DNA from: Tribonema minus
Lineage: Eukaryota > Sar > Xanthophyceae > Tribonematales > Tribonemataceae
DNA length: 64,000 bases
Reading direction: 5' to 3'
NCBI GenBank assembly: GCA_017506865.1
Contig: JAFCMP010000103.1
Span: 1 to 64,000 of the forward strand
A model generated the notes under the pieces. That model saw only the letters and a list, made by a program, of their open reading frames with translations, was not told where the DNA came from and did no database searches. Positions within the stretch are counted from its first letter, which is position 1, and every line of letters starts with the position of its first letter. Positions 46,302 to 57,120 of the stretch are shown piece after piece. A program made the translations under genes and the position numbers.

Positions 46302-49300
46302 ATGATGAAGCTCCAACTGGCGTTGCTGGTGGCGCTGTCCGTCGTCGCCCTGGGGGCAGTGGCCGAGGTGAGAGTCTAATCTAATCTCAGCGCACTCCTT
46401 GCGACAAAGATTCAGTGCATGCTCATCACTCGTGATCACTTGTGCAGGCACCGAAGGGTAGATTGAAAGTTATTGGTGTCTAGTGCTTACATAGTGCCAC
46501 TGAACAGCAATATGCAGGATGAAGTTCTTCGTGTGATCCAGACAGCGCAGCTACAGGGTCACCACGAGCTTCTGCACCTGATGCGGTAAAATGACAGCGA
46601 CAGCGACAGCTTTTTTGAGTTTGCATGCGACTCGGCGACGGTCACCGCCAAGCACTATGTAGCGGAGTTGCGGCTCCTGCGTGTGCGACGTCTGGCACTT
46701 GACGTCACACTTGGTGCTTCCAGAATCCTTTCGTCGTTGACCGCTACTACAGTACCCGCACCAGCATCGTGGGTAAAGCTTCACGTTGCCAATCACTTAT
46801 TTAAAACCCTCCAATCTTAACGCACTTCAAACGGTCGTTCGAGTTGTAGGTCTAGTGTTAGTAATACGCTAACGGCCGGCATCAAAATCATGCTGAGCCT
46901 GAGGTCTTCCTTCATGCTTGTGTGTGGCCTTGCTTCATGCTAGTGAGTGATTGGCTTCTTCTTTTCAAACAACAAGCAACAGTTTGCTTTAACAGATAAT
47001 ATATCAGATTCTGTGACGGGCGATATTTGATAGGCTTTCTGAATAAGCTCATCAACCACAGGCACTTCTGAATCATCGGATCCCGCGCTTTACAAACAGT
47101 ATCTTCTGATTCACCCGATTCGGTGCGGTGCTCAGATAACCGTAGTAGTCCGTTACGGTACCATGACAAAATGTGAGTTCAGTCAGCACCATCACGGCTG
47201 TGCTGCACACTACATTGCATCATCAACTACTGTAACAGCACGTTCAGTAATCCGAAGTTGACACAATGTGCCTACTAGTGGTACGTCAATGTCATTGAGC
47301 ATCATGCGCGTCGTCAACAGATTATCTGATCATCAGCTCCCCGCTGGCATCGGCTCTTTCCGTGCGCATCAAAATCTCACAGCTATGATAATGATCCGCC
47401 CCGCAAACTTTAAGCAGGAAGAGCAGGTGGAGCGCGTGCTGTGGGGGTGCCCAACGGGCACGGCGTGCTCGTACAACTGCGAGGAGCACTGCAACATTGC
47501 GTGCGCCAAGCTCAACGTCCCCTTCAAGAGCAACGCTCAGTGCTCGCGCGTGAGCGCGAGGCGCCAGCTGGCGGTGGCCCAGACATACAGGGTGAGCACC
47601 AGTAGCGCGGGACGTCTCACAACACAACTGAATGCGGACGGAGGGTCTATGTTGAGTCGTGTCCAGTGGCACTAGCAGGTGTTATAGTGACAGTTACTGA
47701 CTCAGAGTCTGTCAGTGATCTGAGTCAAGCAGGGCGATGTGTACAGAATCTGTTTCCGTTACGGAATCTGTCAGTGGCATGCTGCTTGTAGGTAATAGTA
47801 TGTACTACAAGTAGTTGTTGACACCAGTTCCCACACGACTTTCCAATTGCCCACAGACAAATACCTCACACAGCCGTTTCTGGGCAGAGCCGCTTCAAAG
47901 TTTGAGTGCGTTTGTTACCATGACGCTGTAGCAGTTGCAGGCGATTTGGTTTCGAAGCAAAACCCAGACTTCGCGACTCTCAGAGGCTTGTTGAGTTTGC
48001 CTATGAGTAAGTGAGTGAGCCTTGACTTGATGCACAACCAGTGACTGCACCGCGTGCTGCTGTCGTTGTGAGCACTGCAGGCATACTTTCGTCTCAGCCG
48101 AGCCTAGATCTTTTGATTCAGAAATGCATGCAGTTATGTGTCTATTTACAAACTGATGTAACAGTTCCATTTGCCGCACCGAGACCGCCGCCACCTCTGC
48201 AACCTGTCTGAGACGCACTCGTGTACCCACTTACTGCAAGCCGTGCCCCATGCCCAGGTGACCTGTTCTTAGACTGCACCACAGTGACTTTTGATGTAAC
48301 AAATACAGTAACTGTAACAGTAACAGTACATGCTGATTCCAAGCCGCACGAGCCGTGCCCTCGGGCTGTGCCCACCTCCAAGTTCTTCTTAGGGCACGCC
48401 ACTTGTGTAGCTGCACGCTATTGCTAATAGAAGATTGTGATCATCGCTCACTGCCCCGGTGCGCACCTCCCATTCTGCTGACGCGCTCGACGCCGGCGCC
48501 GTGACCTTTTCAGACCGATCACTCGACGTGATGTGCGGGCCATTGCTAGTAGTAGTTCATAGATCATCGCCGCTGACGACCGCTGCACACTGTGGCAGTG
48601 ACTGCGCGCCTCCGAGTCTGCAGACGCGCTCGACAGGCGCGCTCGATGCTTTTGGACTGGCGCCATGCCTGATGTCCAGGCTGCCTTCTTACTAGTAGAC
48701 CGCGCCGCTCGTGATGCTGCGCGCCATTGCCAATAGTGGATGGATCATCGCTGATGACCGCGGCACTGCGCGCCTCTGCAGAGTCTGACGTGGTTGCAGC
48801 AGACGCGCTCGACGCCTTCTCAGACTGCGCCGCTGTGGCACTCTTGATGTACAAGCCACAGTGGCTGCAGCTAGTACTAATAGTCAATAGATCACCGTCA
48901 CTGACCGCTGCACTGCGCGCCCCTGCAGACGTGCTCGAACCCCGCGCTGGGGGCCCCTCTTCTGCGCAGGCTGCCTTGGTAGACCGCGCCACTCTTGATG
49001 TAACAGTCCTCTCTGTTGCAAATACCAGTTCTACTAGTGGTAGATGGCTGACGACCGCTGCACCGCGCCTCTGCAGACGCGCTCGACGCCCGCGCCCGGC
49101 GCCCCTCTTCTGCGCGGGCTGCCTTGCCACTCTTGATATGCTCTCTGTCACAAACTTTGAATACCAGTAGTAGATGGCTGACGATTGCTGCACTGCGCTT
49201 TTGAGTGTACAGACGTGCTCGAACCCCGCGCCGGGGGCGCGCGCGCTGCTGGGCGAGGACGCCGACGACCGCGACCTGGCGGGCGCCCAGAACGACACGG

Positions 49301-52300
49301 GCCTGTGCTGCTACTGCCACCGCGCGCCGACGCCGGCGCCCACGCGGAAGCCGACGCAGAAGGTGCGTAACTGTCTTTAACAGTAACTTAGAAGTATATT
49401 GACTCGAACGCTGGAAAGCTTGCACACAGAAAGTCTTTTTGCCTACTGCGGTTGTGGCGGCACTGTTTGACGCGTGGCAATATATACTACATGCATGCGC
49501 TCTTGGGCGTGCGTAAATCGACCAGTGTGTCGGCATCCGGTGTGAGGCTATTAGTAGTAGTAGTAGTACGCATGCGCTGTTTGGTGTGCGCTTCGTCACC
49601 TGGCAGTGCCGCATTTGCACACGCAGAACGCGGAACATGCATCCACCTGACTCTGTCAGAGCCGCCGTGTTGTAGAGCAGACTGGCAGCGCGTCACTGGT
49701 GAACGCACATACCCTTTGTAGCGCTTGGGCCGTGGATGTAAAGTTGAAGTTGAGCTTTTTGTCTCGCGCGCGTCCATCCCGACACGCCATGACGGGTGTA
49801 TACTGACGCGTTCTTATGTGTGCGCTTCTGCCTGTTTGTGCCGCCGCCGCGCAGCCGACCACGCGAAAGCCCACCCAGAAGGTGCGCACTGCTTGCACGT
49901 GTATCATCTTGTCAGCAACACAAGTAGCAGCTTGGGAATGGCAAATGATTGCTTTCAAGGTTGTTATCACAAGCTGTGAAGTGTGTGATGGTCTCAAGTC
50001 ATTTGTAAGAGTCAGCTGGGCCCACCGCGAAGTCAGCGGCTGAGCCCACTTCAGAACCCATTGTTCGGGTATCAAGACTTGTGAACTGAAAAATCATACA
50101 TCATGTGGTGTAGCATTTCCCGTCACTGTGCACCCAGACTCAGATTCTGCCCTCTCGTCCACTTTGTCAGCTACTGTCAGTAGGGCGAATGCCCATCGCA
50201 AACCGGCGGTGGACAGTTCTGAAGCCCAGCGTCCCCTTTGACTGCCTGCACCCAAAGTCGCGGCGGAGCCAACTCTGCAGCTTAGGGTTAGGGTTAGAGC
50301 ATCTGCGTGACAGCTGCGCGCGTGCGCACACGATGGCCTGCGGACAACCTTTCAACGCACCACCTTCAATGCACGACGTGGGTTAACTGACCTGCCTCTC
50401 GGCTGCCCCTTTCCTCCTCCGCAGCCTACCAGCAACCCCACCGCACACCCTACCAGCAAGCCCACCGCACACCCTACCAGCAAGCCCACCGCACACCCTA
50501 CCAGCAAGCCCACCGCCCACCCTACCAGCAGCCCCACTAGGAAGCCTACGAGCAAGCCCACGGCGAAGCCTACCGCTAAGCCCACCGCTAAGCCCACCGC
50601 TAAGCCCACGGCGAAGCCTACGAGCAAGCCCACCGCTGAGCCCACGGCTAAGCCTACCGCTACGCCTACCGCCACCCCCACGGCTACCCCCACCGCTAAG
50701 CCCACCGCTAAGCCCACGGCTAAGCCTACCGCTAAGCCCACGGCTAAGCCTACCGCTAAGCCCACGGCTAAGCCTACCGCTAAGCCCACCGCTAAGCCCA
50801 CCGCTAAGCCCACGGCGAACCCCACGTCGAACCCTACGGCTAACCCTACGGCTAACCCCACGTCGAACCCTACTGCTAACCCCACGGCTAACCCCACGGC
50901 TAACCCCACGGCTAACCCCACGGCTAACCCCACGGCTAACCCCACGGCTAACCCCACGGCTAACCCCACGGCTAACCCCACGGCTAACCCCACGGCTAAC
51001 CCCACGGCTACCCCTACGGCTAACCCCACGGCTAACCCCACGGCTAACCCCACGGCTAACCCCACCGCCCAGGTACGTGTGTATGTATGTCATTTTGAAC
51101 ACTCTGTCCAGCTGGTGTTTTGGAAAAGTCCGTGTTTCAAGGGTGCTCTCGTGCTCGCCGAAGACAAAATGTAACCCTAATTCTAGGCAGCTCGTACTGC
51201 TGACAGCGCCTATCGCAGATGCATGCAGTGCGCCCTTACCCCTGGTTTGAGGGCCGGAGTGTCTGTGCGTGTGCGTCAGCAGCTTCTGTTGGCGTCATCT
51301 TGTGCTACACGCGCAGACGCTGTGTGTCAGTCGTGAGCTAGACTATACACCCATAAGCCCTTTCACTTTTGCAAACCGCCAGCGGCTCTCAATCTGGTGG
51401 TGCCTTGTGTAGGCGGCCTCAGTGCTGCATGACAGCGACGCTCGGATTTGCTGTCATCTTGAAATGTCCCAGCGATTGTGTATGTAGCAGCTCAAAATGC
51501 GTTCTGCAGCTCATGTGCAAATCGACGATTCTTGACTGCCGCTGACCAGGCACATGTAGAAGTATGAAATGTCATGACATCATAGATGTGTACATGCACG
51601 CACCTTGTATCTATACAAGTCACGTATGGGAGTTGGCCAAAAAAAATGGCTGCTCGTATGCGGCCCTTCAGATCTACATTTTGCATCCTGGACTGTAAGT
51701 AAAGTGGCACGTGGCAAGTGGAAGTTGACACAATGACTGTACAACCCAGCTGAAACAGAGTTGAGATGTACTGCAATGGTTACCCTTGTCAGTAGACCCA
51801 AGTGGACAGAATTGGGATGTACTGCGATGGTTACTCTTGTCAGCAGACCCAAGTGGACATAACCAACTTGATAAAGCAGATGTTCACACTGAGCGTGCCC
51901 CCCAGCATTGTGACCCTCACCACCTCTTGCACCCTGCTTGCTGCTGTCGGCCCTGCATCCTGCGCCCGATCCAACTACCACCACTACCACCACCTGCGCG
52001 CCCACCCTTCAGCCAACCCTTCAGCCAACACCAGGGTGCATCTCAGCAGTGGTACGTGTTCCGAACATGCATGCACTTTGCAGTAGTACAGCATATTTTA
52101 CAGTAGTATGGTGATAGCAGGATACCGGAGAAGTATACAGTATGTACCGTAGACAACTGACGGCTTTTCAAAGCGTTTCATGAAAAACAAGTGCACTGTG
52201 TGGCACGACACAGTTGCCAAGGCTGTGGTTGTGCGGCTTTCAAGCCAGCATCATGCTTCTGCAAAGCGTTTTACGGCAAAGTCTGCATAGCGCTTGCTCT

Positions 52301-53418
52301 GAGGAGCAGCACGTGTGTGAGCTGCCGGTGACCTTGAACAAAACGGCACTGTTAGTGTACTTTGCTGCAACGATCAGGTGTACAGCGATGCTGATAATCA
52401 TCTGCCATGGGCGTTCGGCTGCTCGCGTGTATGCAGTTTTTCACCGGTATGCAGTGAGACCGACCCAGTCTCTTCATCGACCATAGCTATTTTTTTGCCG
52501 TCCGGCAACACATGAAATCGTGTTGCATTCGCGGCAGCCTACAGTGCTAAAGGGTTACCGTAGGCTCAACCCCTTGAAGTGTGCCAGCTTCAAGGGTGCA
52601 TGACAAGTAGGTCTAGGCCCAGCTCTGACTTGAGAACTGCACAGAAACCCCTTTGCATATGACACCGCACAGTCGCAGGGAGACGGTGTGCCATCGCTGT
52701 GCTGTCAGATGAGCGTGGTGGCGGGGCTGCTCTTGTCAGAGGGGAGCCCCGCAAGTCACTGCGAGCCCCGTTCGCGTCGCCTTCCGCTTTGAGATCCCGC
52801 GCTGCTTCACAACACATAGCGATTGAGCCCGGCCACGCGGCATGTCCCAACCGGCAGTGTCGTGACGACTCCGCTCAAGAGGAGGTGCCGCAGAGTTGAA
52901 CTGCTGCAAATGCACACTACCCGTACTTGAAGTATGTTCACACACTCATCCACTCATGCGCTCAACCCTATTCACTCATCAACCCCCCCCCTCCCTGCTT
53001 CGCGTGCCGCCAGCCTTGCACGGTCATCGTCAGCGGCACCACCTTCTCCGGCAACTGCTACAAACCCGCGGACGCGCCCGCCAACCAGAACCTGCTGGAC
53101 GCAGGCGTCGGCACCTGCACGGACACCACTGACTGTGCGCAGCGCTGCTTCATCCCCAACGCCAGCACCGGGCTCTGCGGCACCAACACGTGCTCCGGCG
53201 GCGAGATCTGCCGCTGCTACCAGAAGGTCACCGGCGTCACGGGCGCGTCGTGCAAGCCGGAGGACCTCGTGGGCGTCGCCGAGGGCGCGACCGTCAGCCA
53301 GGGCGGCGGCTGCTCCGAGAACGCGTGCAACGCCATCACCAACACGCAGGGCACGGGCGCGGGGTGCTGCCCCACGAGCTGCTCGCGCCGCACGTTCGCC
53401 GAGCTGGTCCTCAACTAA
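46302..53418 (+). CDS. secreted Cys-rich protein with long PTxK/PTxN repeat
   Basis: Exons: 46302-46367 (signal peptide [20 protein letters not shown]), 47418-47591 (six Cys; [19 protein letters not shown]), 49213-49362 (ends [20 protein letters not shown] plus K), 49855-49881 (PTTRKPTQK), 50425-51072 (54 PTxx tetrapeptides) and 53014-53418 (about 15 Cys; [16 protein letters not shown] to the stop). All are phase 0, about 489 residues. A further exon ending at 52051 ([20 protein letters not shown]) is likely, but I found no acceptor in its frame. PT-repeats of this type are common in heterokont secreted or wall proteins; they act as extended, probably O-glycosylated linkers. Here the linker joins two small Cys-rich modules, suggesting a cell-wall or extracellular protein. 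No enzyme motif is seen. Confidence 0.8.
48430..49212 (+). repeat. acceptor-side echoes of PT-gene exon 3 (five to six copies)
   Basis: Units of about 110-150 bp share 'ctgcagacgcgctcgacgcc', 'ccgctgcactgcgcgcct' and 'actagtagtag...gatggatcatcgctgac'. They are copies of the exon start at 49213 (TCSNPAPG) with its acceptor and upstream intron, at about 48477, 48615, 48775, 48925 and 49075. Confidence 0.85.
49855..49881 (+). other. 27-base exon that appears to derive from a junction echo
   Basis: This short exon encodes PTTRKPTQK and ends AAG-GTGCGC. It copies the end of exon 3 ([17 protein letters not shown]) about 520 bp upstream. It has a CAG acceptor after a C-rich tract, is phase 0 at both ends, and adds one more PT unit. 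It is the only echo in the window that looks like a usable new exon. Confidence 0.6.
50425..51072 (+). repeat. 12-bp coding minisatellite (PTx[K/N/H])
   Basis: The 648 bases are nearly all 12-base units such as 'cccacggctaac' or 'cccaccgctaag', 54 in total. The first units are [12 protein letters not shown], the middle is PTAK and the last third is almost pure PTAN. That gradient fits successive local expansions. Only the plus frame is coding; the antisense frames read as Gly/Val/Leu repeats and are shadows. Confidence 0.95.
51764..51868 (+). repeat. 52-bp tandem duplication upstream of the putative PT-gene exon 6
   Basis: Two units starting 'gatgtactgcaatggtta' and 'gatgtactgcgatggtta', followed by 'cttgtcag.agacccaagtg'. 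They differ at a few positions and carry no clear exon sequence. Confidence 0.75.
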
Positions 53419-54946
53419 GCGCAAGTGGCGGCGACGACGGCAGCCATGTCCGAGTGCGGCACGGAGAGTAGAGGGAGCGGGCGACGTCATTGGACAGCGG
53501 CCGCCTGCCGCTGCCGCCCATGTGTCGGTTGCTCAGCTGCGGTCGCGCTGAGCGCTGCCGTGTCGGCGCGCGCGCGGCATTTTTTTGTGACACGGGCTGA
53601 GGCAGCGGCGTCGGCTGAGTCTAGCCTTCCGCACACGGCTGCGCTTCGTACTCCAGGGCGCAGCTGCCAGAGCGTGATTGCCGTGCGTGCACCTTTATCA
53701 GTGAGGGTAACCAGGGATCAGATCAGTTTTTAAACCGCAGACTGCTGTACACCGCAGTTCACTACACGCACTGTACCGTGTGCTGTACCTGTGCTATCCC
53801 AGTACAGCACTGCGCGGCAGGCCCCCCGAGCACCCCCAGTCGCATTGCGCAGGCACCCTTGCTCCTTCCGTTGCACATCCGCGCACATGTACTTTAGTGA
53901 TTGGTTTGCTGTATTCGCGCTCGAACACTCAAGTCTTAAAGGAGTCCAAGGCACAGTGGCGGTGGCGGCACATGCCGAGCTGTCGTCGTTGACCAGCATT
54001 TCCTTTCTTCTATGTATTGTTCATGTGATTTTAAAAAATTTTCTGACTGGGTTGCACCTCCGAGAGTCTGCTTTCTTCGTACCTGCATTGTTCCCCCTCT
54101 GCGTGTTCACAGCGCGATGCTCCATGCACATACGTTTGTTAAGACATTTCCTGTTCCGGCCACACTTCCTGGTCCAGCCATGTGCCTTGTCAGTGAGTGT
54201 ATACCATGCTAGCGCACGATTGCCATGTACGCGTTCTACAAAAGTATGTAGGTGTATTTCGTGCCATGAATTCGCAGGCTCGCGCTATACATGTACATGT
54301 CATGGGCTTTTTCACGCCCTGAGCGAGAATTAATGAAAAGTACATGTCCTACAGTCCTACAGTAGCAGTGTATTTACGCAGTTGATTCTGACTCCCTGCG
54401 CTGCTTGCAGGACAAGAAGCATACCAGTATTTGTTACTAGGTGCCATGTAATCGGCTTAGGGCGCGGAACGCCAAGATGCTCACTGTCGAAGCTTGCTGC
54501 CAGCATCTACAGTACCGACCTTGTGACAAAGTGTCTCAATGACATGTGTGCAATGATGGTCACTGCCTGATGACGTTGTCAAATGGCATCTCTTCGTCCA
54601 TCCTAACCCTAACCCTAACCCTCCACCCCCCTTGAGGCTCCGCCTGAGTGTCATCACACGCAAAGAGTACGCCGTGTGGAGCGCTGCCGCGAGCCAATGT
54701 GTGGGTTGTGTGTGTGTAGGATGTGTCACACATGGTAAGAGTGTGCCACAGGTGTGGGTGAACACGCACGATGGGGGAATCATTCCTCAAAACATACTGT
54801 GTATATACGCTCTGCAAGCTTGAGAATAATTCCCAGGTTGCATGCATACAAGGCTTGGCGCAGCAGCTGCTCGTGTGAAAAAGCGGTGAGATTTCTGGCC
54901 TTTGGCTTTGTCACAAACACGTTCACAACGGTGACACTTCAAGTAC
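53419..54946. other. intergenic region with retroelement fragments
   Basis: After the PT-gene stop I see no supported gene. The open frame at 53791-54333 is not ATG-conserved and resembles nothing. A 45-base block at about 54302-54346 ('ccctgagcgagaattaat') matches the tail of the element at 56078-56118. A minus-strand fragment of the same element lies at about 54557-54700. Confidence 0.55.
54557..54700 (-). mobile_element. inverted 3' fragment of the LINE-like element, interrupted by TTAGGG repeats
   Basis: Read on the minus strand it encodes pieces matching the last part of the 54947-56002 frame: A-LHTAYS-RVMT, then DEEMPF (compare ALHMAYSGRVMTH and EDPEMPF). Between these pieces lie three TTAGGG units (54604-54622), where the other copy has a G run. 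It lies in inverted orientation 250 bases from the larger copy. Confidence 0.65.
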
Positions 54947-56120
54947 ATGGTTGCTGCGGCCGACAGAGGTGGTGGCACTGGTGCGGAGGCTGTTTGCGTA
55001 CTTGACGCCAGTGCTCTGCAGTTGCAGTGTAGCCTGAAGCGCCCCAATCAGAGTGCGCTTGCAGATGCCGTCGCTACCGAGCTTGCAGATAAGGTGGAGG
55101 CGGACCTGCAACAGCTGCCGCAGGGCACGCAACGCACGCAAGCACTTGCTCAATTCCGGTCGCAGCGCCACATGCACTCGATCGGCATGGCATTCCTCAA
55201 CGAGCCCATGTACTCCACAACGGCTTCGTTCGACGGCCTATCCTGGCAACTGGCCGTCAAACGCGCCATCGGAGTAGAGGAACAGACGACAGGCTGCAAG
55301 CTGTGCGGGAAGTCGCCGGGCGGCACCCTGCATGCACGGCTATGTCAAGCGCCGCGCGTCAAGGCGCACGACACCATCGTCCATAATAGCGTCAAGAGGG
55401 CCACGCAGCGCATCCTGCGGCAATACCTCAAAACGGGACTGGTTGACGAGGACTACACGCCGTTTCTGGGGTCCGCCGGGCCGCCGGGGAGTCGCAGGAT
55501 GGACATCGTGCTGCCTGCCGACGCCTTCCCGGTGACCGGCTACGACGACCCGACACACCACCTACCGCTCATGGTGGACGTTACCTGCTTCGAGGCACAG
55601 GTGGCGTCGCGGGCGGCGAAGACTGCAGCAGACCCTGAGCGATGCTGCCGCGACCAGGAGGCCGCCAAGACTACCCACTATTCTGGTCGTTATGATCAGA
55701 ATTGCTACAAACTTGCCACTTTGGCAATAGGGTCATTTGGCAGCATCGGGGAGCAGGGGCGGAAGCTGCTGGAGGCTGTGGCGACGGAGTATGCCAGCAG
55801 GATGTCAGTGCCCGGAGGAGCGCGCCCTAAAGCTCTCAAGGGCATCGCCCTGGCGCGCTTACGCTCGGCACTGTCGGCAGCGCTCCACATGGCGTACTCT
55901 GGCCGTGTCATGACACACATGGCAGAATCCAGGGGGGGGGGGCACATGGAGGAGGACGTAGGGGAGGACCCCGAGATGCCATTTGGCGGCGGTGGCATTT
56001 GAGTGGTTGTCGTTGCGACACTTTCAGGCTGTCATACGACATGTAGATTCCTTACAGCTAGATGCCAATCATCTGGGCTTTTTCGCGCCCTGAGCGAGAA
56101 TTAATAAAAAGTACATGGTT
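54947..56120 (+). mobile_element. 5'-truncated non-LTR retroelement, C-terminal nuclease-like module
   Basis: An uninterrupted 351-codon frame (ATG 54947 to stop 56000-56002). Around residues 117-133 is a zinc-knuckle-like C-x2-C...H-x3-C (CKLCGKSPGGTLHARLC). It is followed by a basic HD...HNSVKRATQRIL helix, RRMDIVL (D186), MVDVTCFEAQ (D211) and K225, then SFGSIGEQGRKLLEA. This order matches the restriction-like endonuclease region found after the reverse transcriptase in some eukaryotic retroelements. No reverse transcriptase is present, so it is a 3' remnant. The tail after the stop ends near 56120 in 'gaattaataaaaagtac', shared with 54302-54346. The family is inferred from motif order only. 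Confidence 0.6.
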
Positions 56121-56816
56121 GTACAGCGCCAACACGTCAAATGCAGCCATCCACACAATGCTCTCACAGCGAGGGCAACATGGCCGACATAAAGCGCTCC
56201 ATCAGACTGTGCTTGAATTCATGTCCATGCTTGAATTCATCCTCCGTGCTCGAATTCATGTTGGCAATATAGTGCTCAAGCCCAGGCAGACCTCCAGAGC
56301 AGCCCGAAGGCTGCACCCCCTACCCTCCCCCTCCCCGATCCACTCCAGTAAGCCCGATGCCTAGTCTACTAGTCACTTGACGCCAGTCTCTGCCCTCAGC
56401 CTGTTGGCGGCCCAATGACTGCAGTGGTAGTGCCAGGGCATGCAGACCACTGGTGGACGACACCGCGAGGACCCAGCTGCGCAGCCCCGCAAAGGCAGGT
56501 ACGTGACGGCAGTTACCGGCAGTTGAGAGCACTGCCGCCCCCGCCTCCCATCCCTCCCACTGTCACATGAGGGGGGCGCCGCCAAAATCGTCGACGCCAA
56601 TGCACGCAAGCGCGGGAGCCGCACGCACTGGCGCTACACTAGTATAACCGCAAGACCTGTACTCAAGAGAAACAACACGCCAACCCCCCCCCACGCACGA
56701 CCCCCCCTGCGCGCCGCACGTCACGGTCATACGGCTGCATGTGTGCAAATGCAATCGCCTTCCCCCTCCGCATGCGCGCGCGCTCGCCGCCGCGCGCAAT
56801 CCCCTCTACCGGCCCG
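56121..56816. other. intergenic, nothing recognised
   Basis: No coding exon, RNA gene or clear repeat is visible beyond three 'gaattcat' pieces near 56215-56262 and short C runs at about 56690-56705. Confidence 0.5.
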
Positions 56817-57120
56817 CGATCTGAAGAGGCCGCGGGTTCGAATCCTGCGTGCGTCGCCTCTTTTTCCCTCCGCAGCATCCGCGTCCGCCTCGGCGAGCGC
56901 GACGACGGCCTTGCGGACCAACCCCTTGTTGGCCGTTACGAGGCCGCGGGATTAAATCCCGTGCGCGTCATTCACCCCCTTTTTTACCGCACGTTGACCC
57001 TCGCGCTGAAGCCGCGGTTTCGAACCCCGCGTGCGTCATGCACCCCCATCTTTTCCGGAACTAAGTACATAGGTTGAGCCGCGTGCCGACGCCGCGGGTT
57101 CGAATCCCGCCCGCGCCCCT
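56817..57120. repeat. four modules pairing a tRNA T-arm-like motif with the CacyBP-like gene end
   Basis: A sequence close to GCGGGTTCGAATCCCGC (a perfect T-stem/loop and Pol III B-box) occurs at about 56831, 56942, 57012 and 57091. After each comes 'gcgtca/cgcc...ctctttttccctccgca', and in the first module also 'gcgtccgcctcggcgagcgc', which copies the last codons of the gene at 57121-57175. They are echoes of the terminal coding edge plus flank. No 5' tRNA half (D-arm, anticodon arm or matching acceptor strand) is present, so these are not full tRNA genes. Confidence 0.65.

Noticed and set aside
50352-51102. Two long minus-strand frames of Gly-Leu-Ala-Val and Gly-Val-Ser-Arg repeats
   Set aside because: They are antisense shadows of the 12-bp PT-repeat exon. 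The plus frame has matching splice phases and a signal peptide upstream.
53791-54333. 180-codon plus-strand frame
   Set aside because: No motif is visible, and the 3' end overlaps the shared retroelement tail. It is likely chance.
56817-57118. Four tRNA genes
   Set aside because: Only the T-arm is present; D-arm, anticodon arm and a pairing acceptor strand are missing at all four positions.
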